A DNA stretch of 64,000 nucleotides from Pseudophaeomoniella oleicola (GCA_003868215.1 QWDQ01000044.1:124001-188000); one strand, 5' to 3'; shown: positions 21,416 through 31,739, numbered from the stretch's first letter. The notes: generated from the letters alone by a model not told the origin. Program-made: numbers and translations.

Positions 21416-22648
21416 ATGGCTGAGCAACTTGTTCTACGTGGTACCCTCGAGGGCCACAGCGGTTGGGTCACCTCCCTGGCGACTTCTCTCGAAAAGTACG
21501 CTCTCGATGAATTCCAGCATTGGTAAAAATACTGACTGTATGATAGCCCCAACATGCTCTTGTCTGCCTCCCGAGACAAGTCCCTTATCATTTGGAACTT
21601 GACTCGCGACGAGACTGCCTACGGTTACCCGAAGCGATCGCTGCACGGCCACTCGCACATTGTCTCCGACTGCGTATGTGTAACTCTGCGATCAGGAATT
21701 GGTGGAAAAGACTGACGGGGCATAGGTGATCTCATCTGATGGCGCATATGCTCTCTCCTCATCCTGGGACAAGACCCTTCGTCTCTGGGAGCTCTCGACC
21801 GGCAACACTACCCGAACCTTCGTCGGCCACACCAACGATGTTCTGTCCGTCTCTTTCTCCGCAGACAACCGACAAATCGTTTCTGGATCCCGAGACCGAA
21901 GCATCAAGCTCTGGAACACCCTCGGTGACTGCAAATTCACCATCACCGATAAGGGCCACACCGACTGGGTTTCATGCGTCAGATTCAGCCCTAACCCACA
22001 AAACCCGGTCATTGTCTCTGCTGGATGGGACAAGCTTGTCAAGGTATGCAGCAAGATCTCCATATTCGATTGCCAAGGATGCTTTTGCGATTTTCAAGTA
22101 TTTGCTACTTCAGAGTCCGGTTGGGCTATGAGACAAACAATCACCAACGCACTGACGGCAATCCTCTCATCACTTGTTTGCGTATCATCTATTATTTGTG
22201 CGACGTTGACATGATATCCTAGGTCTGGGAACTTTCATCCTGCCGCATCCAAACCGACCACATTGGTCACTCCGGCTACATCAACACCGTCACTATCTCC
22301 CCTGACGGCTCCCTCTGTGCTTCAGGTGGCAAGGACGGTACCACCATGCTCTGGGATCTTAACGAGTCCAAGCACCTGTACTCCCTCCAAGCCGGTGACG
22401 AAATCCACGCTCTTGTCTTCTCGCCAAACAGATACTGGCTCTGCGCTGCTACCGCATCAAGCATCACTATTTTCGATCTCGAGAAGAAGAGCAAGGTTGA
22501 TGAGCTTAAGCCAGAATACGTTGAGAAGGGTAAGAAGAGCAGAGAACCAGAGTGTGTCAGCTTGGCTTGGTCTGCTGATGGCCAGACTCTGTTTGCTGGT
22601 TACACCGACAACAAGATCAGAGCTTGGGGTGTCATGTCAAGAGCATAA
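21416..22648 (+). CDS. cpcB: RACK1/CpcB, ribosome-associated WD40 protein
   Basis: Four exons, 21416-21495, 21547-21673, 21726-22043 and 22223-22648, giving 316 aa, exactly the usual fungal length. Seven WD40 blades can be followed, starting [22 protein letters not shown], with [64 protein letters not shown], and a last [12 protein letters not shown]. Known role: binds the 40S head near the mRNA exit, scaffolds kinase signalling, and in Aspergillus is needed for cross-pathway control, growth and development. The third intron is unusually long (179 nt) because it carries a C/D-box snoRNA, as does the intron of yeast ASC1. Confidence 0.97.
22068..22163 (+). ncRNA. snR24: U24-type C/D-box snoRNA (SNORD24/snR24) in cpcB intron 3
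   Basis: The block TATTTGCTACTTCAGA (22099-22114) holds the D' box region and the 25S rRNA antisense element of yeast U24, as I remember that sequence. It is followed by a C'-like ATGAGAC (22128-22134), a second antisense/TCACCAA block (22141-22147) and a D box CTGA (22152-22155). The ends GATTGCC (22068-22074) and GGCAATC (22157-22163) pair perfectly as a terminal stem. The C box is degenerate (AGGATGC near 22076-22082). Known role of U24: guides 2'-O-methylation of 25S/28S rRNA. Yeast snR24 sits in the intron of the orthologous host gene ASC1, which supports the call. Confidence 0.85.
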
Positions 22649-23384
22649 ATGATTTGAATGTGCCTGCTGGAGGCTGAGGTACGAGATGTGGGGAAGATAG
22701 TCGATGGTTTTGAGGGATTCTGTATTCGGGGCTGGGAAGGTTAATGCCGGCCTGTTTGCAGTAGACCGTGGGGTTGACGGGAGATAATCTGTTCTTTGAT
22801 ACCTGGCGAAACGCGAGTAGTCCAAAAAAAAGTCTCTGGTCACAGACATGGGAACTCATGCATTACGGCTAAAGACAGATATGACCAATTCTCAAAAGAA
22901 AGTTTTCAAAAAAAAAAAAGGTCCTCTTAACTAACCCGTTCGCTGTAATGGCCTGTTCACTCTTCCAACTCACCCCGTGTAGAACTGATACCATGAGCAA
23001 CCTTGTCCAAGCGAAAGAATTGATATGGAATGAAAACACTGTTCTGACTCTCGTACGATACATGAAGCATATAAACAAAAGGGGGTAACAACGAAATCTA
23101 AAGAACGTGCGGAACCTAGATCCCTCCCTCTCTAATTCTCTTCCTGATTTCCATCTGTTTCTACCGAAAAAGCAGAGCGATCTTGCTGATCCGATTTGGT
23201 TTGATTGAGGTTGTTGATGGGTTCGGTTGGAAGTAGGTATATATGCGGTTTGAGGTTTGAGGTGAGGAGGATAAGTAAGATATATAGGTAGGTATGTACA
23301 TATGTATGTATGTGCCGATGGTTGGAGAAGATGGCTGTTGTGTACAGTCGTACGTTTGGTTCAGGAGGAGTCGAGTTTGTAGGT
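22649..23384. other. Convergent 3' flanks of cpcB and the TPR gene
   Basis: No coding region supported. Contains an A-run (about 22908-22919) and a GTAG/GTAT-rich short-repeat stretch (about 23282-23314). Confidence 0.5.
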
Positions 23385-25076
23385 TCAAGGTCCTTGAAGT
23401 TCGAAGGCCTTCTTCCTGCACCTCTCGACAATTCCCATCAATGCTGATTCCCGCTTCTTTCTGGCCTCGTCGGAATCGTTGGAGGTCTGGAGGGCGGCCG
23501 AAATCTGCGGGGGGGTCTTGTCTTCATGTTTAACCACCCGAGACTGTTTATGATATCTCTGATCATTGGATGCCAACTTTTTGTCAGTCTTGATTATATT
23601 GAAAGCAAAGTCTGCGGCCCAGTCGTAAACCTCGGAGGCGCCTCGTAAATCGCCAAGTCTTTCCTTGATAGCACCAAGATCCATCACAGCTATAAGGCAT
23701 GCTATGTCACGCTCTCGGCCCTCTTTGGAGGATTCCAATACGTAGAACTTTCGACTTCTAAAGAGTAGATCTCCAAGTCCCTTTGCAGCACGAAGAGCTT
23801 TCAACTTCTCAGCAGCTACGATGTCTTGAGTGATCAATTCTCCCGTCAACGGAGACACGGTATTGATCATCTGTTCCAGTTTCCAAATCTCCACGCCATA
23901 TGTTAAAGATAGATCAGCACACAGTCGTATCATGTTGCAAAGGATGAGTTGCTCCTCTGGACCTGGCATATAGCCTAATATTGAATCATTTTCCTTAGTC
24001 AAGATTGCCAATGACATTGTCCAGTTCTTGAAGGCTCGGATCGGTGATTTCCCAGACATATACAGTGCCTCAGCTAGATCATTGTAGACCGTCGCTAGCT
24101 CCCTTTGGGACAATACCTTGTCCAAAAGTATTTTGTGATGGAAAAAGGGTCCATTAATAATTCGCTCAACGGCCAAGACACCACTAAGAGCACTGGCAGC
24201 CGCATCATACATCCCAAGAGTGCTCAATATGATGCCGTAATGATGGTTGATGTTTAACCAGCTGGTATATAACCTGTGACGGTTTACACGCTGGTGTTTT
24301 GTCCCACCTGGTGGCGACTTATAGCTGGTGTCCAGCCGTCGGAGAATTTCAGCCATACATCCTTTTTCCATTACTCCAAGGTCTGTGAAATCAAGTTCAT
24401 TTTGTGCCCTGAATGGCCAGCGAAAGTCAGTATCTTCGTATTTGGAAAGTTTCTTGAAGATAGCGTTTGATGGAGACAGCAGCTTCAAGTCGACCATATC
24501 ATTAATAAAAAACCTGGTCAAGAGAATTGACAAGGCAGTGTGAATCTGGGCAGATTTCTGCCAGTTGCCGAATTTCTCTTCCATTTCAGCCAGCCGCAGG
24601 ACAAGACCGATATACTCGCGACTGTAAATATCCATGTTGACAGCGTTCGCTGCCTCGATTGCCTTGTGGAATTCCTGCACTGCATCGTCGTACTGTCCAT
24701 CGATCTCAGAGGCACGAATGCCCTTTCGTAGATGTTTCTCCACTTCGGAGGGAAATACGGACCTCCTCCAGAACCGGTCATATACCTTGAGGACCAGGAA
24801 AGATGTTGCTCCAATAGCAGTAAGCCATAGCAAAGCTCTAGTGAGAGGGTTTTTCTCGTGCACAGGTTTGGCGGAGCTACCACGGTCGACCTTGATGTCA
24901 TATTGCCGTCGGAAGCTATATAATCGTCTTTGAGAATTGAGACTTAAACACGGATGCCCAACAAAGCCATTCCGACAGCGAGAAGATGGGCATACTGCAA
25001 GTCTTGAGAATTCTGACGTTGCCGGCCGTTTTAACAAAACCAAGGTGGCACTTGGGTTAATTGGTCGTAAAACCAT
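23385..25076 (-). CDS. MGR3: Mitochondrial TPR membrane protein, Mgr3-like
   Basis: Single exon, 563 aa. The first 60 residues are basic, Ser/Arg-rich and lack acids (presequence, ending near RRLYSFRRQYD). A single membrane segment follows at about 81-99 (ALLWLTAIGATSFLVLKVY). The remainder is helical with TPR-like pairs: LRKGIRASEIDGQYDDAVQEF (about 118-138), a second around 280-310 (YGIILSTLGMYDAAASALSGVL), one at 320-355 (ELATVYNDLAEALYMSGKSPIRAF), and LGAIKERLGDLRGASEVYDWA towards the end. Yeast Mgr3 is an inner-membrane adaptor that, with Mgr1, delivers substrates to the i-AAA protease Yme1. Assignment rests on architecture and general resemblance, so a different mitochondrial TPR protein is possible. 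Confidence 0.75.
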   Translation of the reverse strand: MVLRPINPSATLVLLKRPATSEFSRLAVCPSSRCRNGFVGHPCLSLNSQRRLYSFRRQYDIKVDRGSSAKPVHEKNPLTRALLWLTAIGATSFLVLKVYDRFWRRSVFPSEVEKHLRKGIRASEIDGQYDDAVQEFHKAIEAANAVNMDIYSREYIGLVLRLAEMEEKFGNWQKSAQIHTALSILLTRFFINDMVDLKLLSPSNAIFKKLSKYEDTDFRWPFRAQNELDFTDLGVMEKGCMAEILRRLDTSYKSPPGGTKHQRVNRHRLYTSWLNINHHYGIILSTLGMYDAAASALSGVLAVERIINGPFFHHKILLDKVLSQRELATVYNDLAEALYMSGKSPIRAFKNWTMSLAILTKENDSILGYMPGPEEQLILCNMIRLCADLSLTYGVEIWKLEQMINTVSPLTGELITQDIVAAEKLKALRAAKGLGDLLFRSRKFYVLESSKEGRERDIACLIAVMDLGAIKERLGDLRGASEVYDWAADFAFNIIKTDKKLASNDQRYHKQSRVVKHEDKTPPQISAALQTSNDSDEARKKRESALMGIVERCRKKAFELQGP

Positions 25077-25555
25077 GATGGCTGATAATCGGAAGGCACG
25101 ATATATGTTGCATCAGCTTGTTGAACAGTACCTTGAAAGACAAATTGATTTATTATATTATGTATGCTCTACTTATACTTCTATCAAATCCTGCGGAGAA
25201 AGAGTGCAAAGGTTGGAGCTCTGAATCCGGTCGACTCAGCTTGCCGCTTTAACCGACCTCTATCTTATCTTATCTCGAGCAGGAAAGTGATCCCTCCCCG
25301 TTCAGCAAAGCAACTATTACTGGAATTGTGTCCTAAGTAATTAGCATCTACGACGTGTGTATGGACCACAAGCACTACGTGCCTTGTAATCACTCTTGGA
25401 TAGGAGGAATGAGGATTTCCCATTGTGTTCGATACGTCGTGGGTACCTTTCCCCACATGCAGCTACGTAGTACTACGTGATATCATTCAGTTCGAAGCGC
25501 AACGTGCTCTTCCTTTAGTCAGGTGTAACCACTCTTGTGACAACATCTCCCTAAA
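25077..25555. other. Divergent promoter region, no gene seen
   Basis: Between the mitochondrial TPR gene (reverse) and the SRAP gene (forward). A short near-palindrome of TACGTAG/TACTACGTG type lies at about 25463-25480. Confidence 0.5.
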
Positions 25556-26968
25556 ATGTGTGGGCGTTATGCTCTGGGTATCGTAAGTTACAGTGGCAAC
25601 CCTTGAACCACCGACACTGACACGCCATCCAAGAGAGCATCGTTCGTACGAAGACAACTCCAGGAACGAGGACTTCCCGTAGACGAAGCTCCACCGGATG
25701 AGGAGGTGCGCGAGACATATAACTTTGCGCCTGGACACTATGGCCTAGTCTATCGTGCAGACGTTCCAGACCAGGGTTTGCGCAATGAAGATGAATCAGA
25801 TGCCTTATCACGAAATGAAGGGGCCGAGTCTGATGCGCTTCATGAGTCTACTGCAGCGAAAGGTGACGCATCGCACTCCGAGACCACATCTGGAGAGCTT
25901 TCAAGCAAGATAGCGTCCGAAGACCTGCTACCAGGAGGCCCTGACAGAAGGTCACACAATGACATCCGTTACCATCTGAAAGCTATGAAATGGGGTCTGA
26001 TTCCATTTTGGACTAAGCGCTCCCCCGACTATGGGTCTATGATGCGGACTATCAATTGCCGCGATGACTCCCTCATCGAGAATCGAGGTATGTGGAACAC
26101 AATGAAGCAGCGCAAACGATGTGTTGTTACATGCCAAGGCTTCTACGAATGGCTGAAGAAAGGACCGGGTGGGAAAGAAAAAATACCCCATTTTGTAAAG
26201 CGAAAGGACGGTGAGCTAATGTGTTTTGCTGGTCTATGGGATTGCGTGAAATATGAAGATGCAGAAGACAAGGTCTACACATACACGATCATCACAACAG
26301 ACTCAAATCAACAATTGAAGTTCTTACATGATCGGATGCCGGTTGTATTGGAGCCGGGCAGCAAGGCAATGAAAACATGGTTAGATCCAAATCGGAAGAC
26401 CTGGTCCAAAGAGCTTCAGAGCATGTTGAAGCCATACGACGGTGAGCTAGAATGCTACCCTGTCAGCAAGGAAGTCGGAAAGGTGGGTAACAACTCTCCG
26501 GACTTCATTGTTCCTATCGATAGCAAAGAGAACAAGAACAACATAGTCAACTTCTTTGGCAACGCTGCGAAGAAGAATGCGGTCAAGAGAGAAGGTGCTG
26601 GTGGATCAATGCATGGCGTCAGCAAAGAGGCGAAGGATCGTTCTACTTCGGACTTGAACCTCAAACAAGAGAAAGGCGAAAATCGAGAGACCAAAGATCA
26701 TGAGGGTTCGGAAGACAACGCGCCTATCCCAGTTCCGAAAGGGGACACCGCTTCGCAGACAGGCATTAAACGATCGCGAAGTCCAGAGGACCTGGATATA
26801 AAGCCTTCGAAGGCACTAAAGAAGGAAGTCCCATCACCAGAGCCTGCACCCGAGTCAACAACGAAGCGAAAGACCCGAAGTGCTACCAGTAATGGTACAC
26901 AACCGAAGAGCCCCTCGAAGAAAGCTGGAGATGGAAGCCAGCGAATCACGAATTTCTTCACGAAATAA
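25556..26968 (+). CDS. SRAP-domain protein (HMCES/YedK family), abasic-site crosslinker
   Basis: Two exons, 25556-25582 and 25634-26968, joined in phase 0 over a 51-nt intron, giving 453 aa. The first exon encodes MCGRYALGI, so the catalytic Cys2 becomes N-terminal after Met removal. Other family landmarks: YNFAPGHYG, AMKWGLIPFWTKR, TINCRDDSL, the catalytic Glu in GFYEWLKK and the His in FLHDRMPVVL. Known role: forms a stable thiazolidine crosslink with abasic sites in single-stranded DNA at replication forks. A 70-residue acidic insertion (about 45-95) and a long Lys/Glu-rich disordered tail are fungal features. Two FF motifs, NNIVNFF (about 300) and QRITNFF at the very C-terminus, look like PCNA-binding PIP-type motifs (inference). 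Confidence 0.93.
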
Positions 26969-27459
26969 GCTGTTTGCGACGATATTGCATCTGAAGTATG
27001 ACTTATGTACGGGAAGGAAAGAGGATGGAACCTTAACGGAATGTGTACAATTGATTTGATACCCTCTGGAAAAGTATTTTGATGGTCTCGGTCGAGACCA
27101 CATGGGTGTTTGGTATGCGCAAAAGAAACTGGGGTCATGAATGTAAACCAGGCGCTTTCCCTGATCGTACAAATCTCTCGTGAATTTAAGTGGTAGGTAC
27201 CTGTCAAGATTCTTCTCACAGATAATTGACCACCGATTGTATGAATATGACATTTTCTCTCCATACATTATTACACCCACAATCATGACCACACCAGCCT
27301 TCTTCCATATCTACCAACTCCCTACGTATCTGTCATTCATTCATCTCTCTGGTTTCCCTAAGGTATTCCCTAATCAATCAAGAAATAATTACTAAGCACA
27401 TTCATCTACAAAACCAAACCAAACCAACTAAAGAAACAAACAAACAAGCCCCCACCGCA

Positions 27460-27473
27460 CCGGCCAAAATGGA
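27460..27473 (+). promoter_or_regulatory. CGG-type operator-like element, copy 1 (degenerate)
   Basis: CGGCCAAAATGGAC; differs at two positions from the palindrome that starts 15 bp downstream. Confidence 0.4.
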
Positions 27474-27474
27474 C

Positions 27475-27489
27475 GCGGCCAAATTGGCC
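27475..27489 (+). promoter_or_regulatory. CGG-N9-CCG palindrome, putative zinc-cluster factor site
   Basis: CGGCCAAATTGGCCG is a perfect 7-bp inverted repeat around one A. It has inverted CGG triplets spaced by nine bases, a known arrangement for Zn2Cys6 regulator sites. It is about 295 bp upstream of the dehydrogenase ATG. Confidence 0.5.
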
Positions 27490-27593
27490 GGTTTACTCAC
27501 TTTTCGCCGGAGTTGGAATGTAGGGGATGGCAACGGCAGGCGAGTTTCAACTAATATTCATTTACAGAGAGGATAAAGGGAGGGTGAGGGCGA

Positions 27594-27607
27594 CGGCCAA
27601 ATTGGTC
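27594..27607 (+). promoter_or_regulatory. CGG-type operator-like element, copy 3
   Basis: CGGCCAAATTGGTC repeats 13 of 14 bases of copy 2, 119 bp further downstream and about 180 bp before the dehydrogenase start. Confidence 0.45.
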
Positions 27608-27784
27608 AGGATGACCATACTTTCATCTCAAGGTCGGCCATAGGATATAACACGGAGGTAAATTAGATATAGATCGTGATTGCTCCCAGAAGAAGTTCTA
27701 TTCTCTCCGGTACAAACATACAGAGTATTCATTGACCTTGCACCGTTTACAAAGCAAAAGCTTGACCACGAGGACTTCCAAACA

Positions 27785-28516
27785 ATGTCGTCCACGACCA
27801 TCACTCTCATCTCTGGCGCTAATCAGGGTATCGGTCTCGCCACGGCCATCAAGCTCGCAAAGGAACATGGGCACCACGTGGTCATCGGCTCGCGAGATGC
27901 GAAGGCAGGAGCCGAGGTTGCAGCGTCGCTAAAAGCAGAAGGCCACGCAGCCTCGAGCGTGCAGCTGGATCTCGGTTCGGACAGCTCGATCGAGGCGGCG
28001 GCCAAGAGCATCGAGGAAGAATTCGGCCGGCTTGACGTGCTCATCAACAACGCGGGCGTCCTAATTGATACCAAGATACCCGATCAGAGCCCCCGCGACC
28101 TCTTCACGCAGACGTTTACTACCAACGTCGTAGGCACTGCCTGCCTGACTGAAAGTTTGCTGCCATTGCTCCGAAAGTCGACGCTGCCACGGATCGTCTT
28201 CGTGTCGTCACGCATGGGCTCATTAGCCCAGGCAACCATTCGCGACACGCCTTTCTTCGCGATTGACTATAAGGCTTATGATGCTAGCAAAGCCGCAGTC
28301 AATATGCTTGCCCTCAACTACGCCCGGATCTTGGAGGATGTTGGTGCCCACGTCAATGTTGCGTGTCCAGGATTGGTGAGCACCAACCTTACCCATCACA
28401 TCTCTTACGGCTCGACGCCGGAAATGGGTGCTCAACGCATTGTCGAGCTGGCCACCGTGGATAAGAATGGCCCTACAGCAACATTCTCCGATAGAGACGG
28501 AGAGATTGCTTGGTAG
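27785..28516 (+). CDS. Classical short-chain dehydrogenase/reductase
   Basis: Single exon, 243 aa, start chosen at the ATG that opens MSSTTITLISGANQGIG; an upstream in-frame ATG would only add a leader. Cofactor motif SGANQGIG (10-17), Arg in GSRDA (36) that suggests NADPH preference, DLGS (62-65), NNAG (88-91), catalytic Ser (141 or 142), Tyr165 and Lys169 in YDASK. All catalytic residues are present. Fungal relatives are carbonyl reductases/SDRs of secondary metabolism or detoxification; the substrate cannot be told. The reading frame is GC-richer than its flanks. Preceded by three CGG-type elements and facing a zinc-cluster regulator gene 3' to 3'. Confidence 0.9.
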   Translation: MSSTTITLISGANQGIGLATAIKLAKEHGHHVVIGSRDAKAGAEVAASLKAEGHAASSVQLDLGSDSSIEAAAKSIEEEFGRLDVLINNAGVLIDTKIPDQSPRDLFTQTFTTNVVGTACLTESLLPLLRKSTLPRIVFVSSRMGSLAQATIRDTPFFAIDYKAYDASKAAVNMLALNYARILEDVGAHVNVACPGLVSTNLTHHISYGSTPEMGAQRIVELATVDKNGPTATFSDRDGEIAW

Positions 28517-28626
28517 GCAAGGCAAGAGATCTAGATGGAGGAGGTCAATGAACTTTGATGTCGACATATCCGTTCGTCAGTAGTTTGTTTATCGATAGGT
28601 TACTTTATCAAACATGACTAGTTCCC

Positions 28627-30159
28627 TCATACCATGGCTACGGCGATGTTGAGCAGAGATCCTAGAGTATCAGTTTTCGCATTCCAAGAGTCCAGTCGTC
28701 GCGCATGGGACATTTCGTTGCATCGCCGTTTTGAGTCCATTAAGCTTCCAAATGTGCATAAGGCGGGTTTGCCAGCCTCGAGCTCTTGCATCCAGGCAGG
28801 GTGGCTTCTCGCTTCCCACTGCGTCTTCGGCGAGGGAAGGGGTAGCATATCGAGATGTTCGGAAGTAAAGCAGCAAGCCTTGGTCTTGACAATGATAGTG
28901 CGCGTGATGAGGAACCAGACACACGAAGTCCTGTTCACTCTTGGTCAGCTTTGGAAGACAAGCGCCACGTTGGTCCTTACCTTCGTCGAGACTCGGCAAA
29001 AATCCAGTCTTCCCATGTCAGGCTAGGATGTAATTGTTCGTCTTCGCAGAAGTGCCCATCACACATACTTAGGAAGCGGTCACAGATGGTCTGGCCCCGT
29101 TAGAAACGATGAGATCTGGAGAGGAAGGACACTGAGCGTACGCTAAGAGATACCGCCATCTCCCGGTTCCATTCGAGAGGCTGCGATGCCCCATCGACCA
29201 CACGCATGATGAGATATACCATGTGGGCCTGTAAAGCAGCAAGAACGTCCTGTTTAGAGAGAGTCGGTAGCTATAACGGCATAGCATTAGCCGAAGATGT
29301 ATAGAACAGGAAACGAGATGCACACTTGTTCGACGGTACGTCTCGACTCTGCCAGTATAGTTCTCCAAATAAATGGTTTAATGTCGGACGTCCTTGAGGC
29401 AAACATCTGGGCGATCCGCATACAGATGGCGAGTGGCTCAGGCATGGCCGGGTGATTCCAATGCGGATGGATGAAAGGAGGAAATGTTTCTCTTCGTAAC
29501 ATCTGCTCGGGAATCGCGCACAGGGCATCCATGACTAGATTTGCGCAGTGGTGGGCAACGGGTTCTGATGTACAAAGACGTGTCAAAAATGCCGTGTCAT
29601 TGGCTGAGTTGATGTGGCTGGTTGTCACGCTTTCAATGGTAAGGCCGTAGGTTTCAGGGAATATATCAATATCACTGAGAAGGGAAGATTGCCCAATGGA
29701 ATCTTCGGCTGCCGTTTCAACATTTGCATCACCGAGCCCACGGTACGGATGTTGGTTGAGTTGTTGAAAATTTGTCAGATCCAAAACAGAATCGTCTTCA
29801 GAAGCAAACAAATCAGGGACTGAGAGCTCTCCCTGGCCGAAGGACACTGTAGATGCATCAGGCGGAATGGACCGATCAATATCCGATGCTGCACTCGTCG
29901 GGAGAGCCGGGCGGTCGTAAATGCAGTCAATCCCTCTAGCAGTGCATCGGGAACAGCGAGCATGAAAGCTGCATTTTGCTTTCGCGACACTGCAGGCACG
30001 ACAGGACGTGCGTCGAATCCGGGGACGGGTCTGCGCACGGCGACAGTATGATAGATGACGGTTATAAGGCGTACCTAATGACAAAGGCTTACCACAGAGC
30101 GGGCAAAATTGCACGGAGCTGGCGGACGCAACTCCAGAGATCTCACTTTGGTTGACCAT
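28627..30159 (-). CDS. Transcription factor with a C2HC finger and a Zn2Cys6 cluster
   Basis: Four exons, 29326-30159, 29142-29249, 28981-29090 and 28627-28930, giving 451 aa. The second intron ends GCCAG with a TTTCTAACGG branch site; all joins keep frame. N-terminal C19-x2-C22-x12-H35-x3-C39 (CPLCG...RHLSYC) is a single zinc finger. It is followed by the binuclear cluster C53-x2-C-x6-C-x5-C-x2-C-x6-C79 after a basic stretch (RPRIRRTSCRAC). The C-terminal fungal-specific region ends with LTWEDWIFAESRRR-TSCVWFLI and LGSLLNIAVAM, typical of this type. The start at 30159 gives the shortest leader before the finger; ATG at 30279 is an alternative. A possible regulator of the facing dehydrogenase (inference). 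Confidence 0.85.
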
Positions 30160-30730
30160 AACGACCTCAACGTTGTGGTGGGCATCATTGATAGAGCGTC
30201 CGGAGAGATGGAGATAAGTAGAGCGTATTATACTTTGTAGACTCTCAAGGGATTTGTAAGCCGAGACAAAGACATTCATGTTACTGTCATCAATCACTCC
30301 TCTCGGGCATATTAATTATTTACCTTGAGAACTTCGAAGTCCTGGCGTGGATTCACGCACATCGATCTACCTCGAAACAATCTCGTTGCAATAAGTAACA
30401 TCCAGAAAACAAGATCCTAGGTCATCTCTTCAATACGACAGAGGAAATCTATCTGGCATAGGTACATGCTATGACTCAAGCTCCACGAGAAGACTTAGTG
30501 ACTGGTTTTCAGCCGGAGCAGAACCCGGAGTGTCCGTTTCAGAGGCCATTTCTAAACATGGAGTACGTGTTACCCATCCGTCGTGAGAAATCTACTGTAT
30601 GCCTACGTTGTTTGGACATGAAAAGGACAGTCGTTTTAGTCGGTTGCCAATCTGCGACCTTGTCCTCTGATGCTTGATCCCCAGGGAATGGAAGGTCTGG
30701 CCATGCTGATGCACCTATATGATCTGCTAG
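30160..30730. other. Promoter region and unresolved 5' end of the DUF427 gene
   Basis: Contains the upstream region of the zinc-cluster gene and, on the forward strand, a 68-codon frame (30471-30677) that might be the missing first exon of the DUF427 gene, but I found no splice join that keeps the frame convincingly. Confidence 0.4.
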
Positions 30731-31739
30731 GCTTGAAGAACTTGCGCAGAAGCTGTTCAATCCCGCCTCGTCCTACGTGCCGAAGATCGAGGATACCCAG
30801 AAACGCATCCGCGGCAGAGTAAATGGCATGTTTATATTCGATACAACCAAAGCTAAACTGGTCTGGGAGCACAAGTGGTTTCCGCAGTAAGTGATCTACC
30901 ATCAGCGCTGGCGGTGAGCAGCTTCGAATACCCCTGTCTCATGGTGCTGCACAGTAATGCTGCAATGTAGTCACGCCGATGTTGTTGCAATTGGAAATAA
31001 CACACATTACTAGGTATTGGGTACCAGCATCATCTATCCAGCCAAGCGACAGAGGTGATTCTTCGGAGATACCAAACTCATCAGGCTCCACGGTGATGTG
31101 GCTCCGAGTACCGAACGCAGTGACCACCACGGAGACAACACTTCCTTTTCTAACCACAGAGAAGGGTCCATTGGCACAATATGTCAAGTTCAATTTCAAG
31201 GACCTCGACGAGTGGCTCGAAGAACAATCCCCCATATGCTTTCACCCCCGCGATCCTTATCACAGGGTTGATGTCCTTCCAACAAGTCGACACATCAGAA
31301 TAGAGATCGCCGGTACAAAGTTAGCGGACACCAAAGACGAGGGGGGAGTGATGAGTCTTTGGGAGACTTCATTTCCTGGACGGTGGTATTTGCCGACAAG
31401 TGCCGTGAGTTTGTTCAGTTCTATAAACAGGACTTACCCATCGGCTAAATGTGGCTATCAGGTGCACTTCGACTATCTTGGGCATTCGTCGACTGAAACA
31501 GGATGTCCTTACAAGGGTACAGCGTCCTACTATGATGCCCATCTGCCAGGTTACAAGATCATAAAAGACGTCGCTTGGTACTACAAATTTCCCTTACCGG
31601 AGAGTGCCAAAATTCAAGATATGGTATGGTTCCAGATATACACCCTTGTGTTGAGTGTCTGAAGCTGATCGCGTTCAACCACCAGTTGTGTTTTTATCCG
31701 GAGAAAGTCGATATGTGGATCGATGGGGAGAAAGTGTAG
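30731..31739 (+). CDS. DUF427 double-domain protein, 5' end unresolved
   Basis: Three exons can be supported: from 30731 (5' limit uncertain) to 30886, 31014-31623 and 31686-31739. The first encodes the start of DUF427 domain 1 (KRIRGRVNGMFIFDTTKAKLVWEHKWFPQ), which continues over a 127-nt intron as YWVPASSIQP. Domain 2 follows (IRIEIAGTKLADT, SLWETSFPGRWYLPTS, TGCPYKGTASYY). The last exon gives LCFYPEKVDMWIDGEKV and a stop; without splicing the frame would end early at 31662. In the frame of domain 1 there is a stop at 30720-30722 and no ATG before the domain, so a further upstream exon is needed, or the gene has lost its start. DUF427 proteins have no established activity that I know. Confidence 0.75.

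Larger units (their letters stand above)
26969..27784. other. Intergenic with operator-like repeats upstream of the dehydrogenase
   Basis: No gene supported. Contains AAACCAAACC/AAACAAAC short repeats (about 27410-27446) and three copies of a CGGCCAAATTGGCC-type element, listed separately. Confidence 0.6.

Noticed and set aside
30471-30677. First exon of the DUF427 gene
   Set aside because: No donor-acceptor pair joins this frame to the DUF427 frame cleanly; kept as an open question rather than a call.
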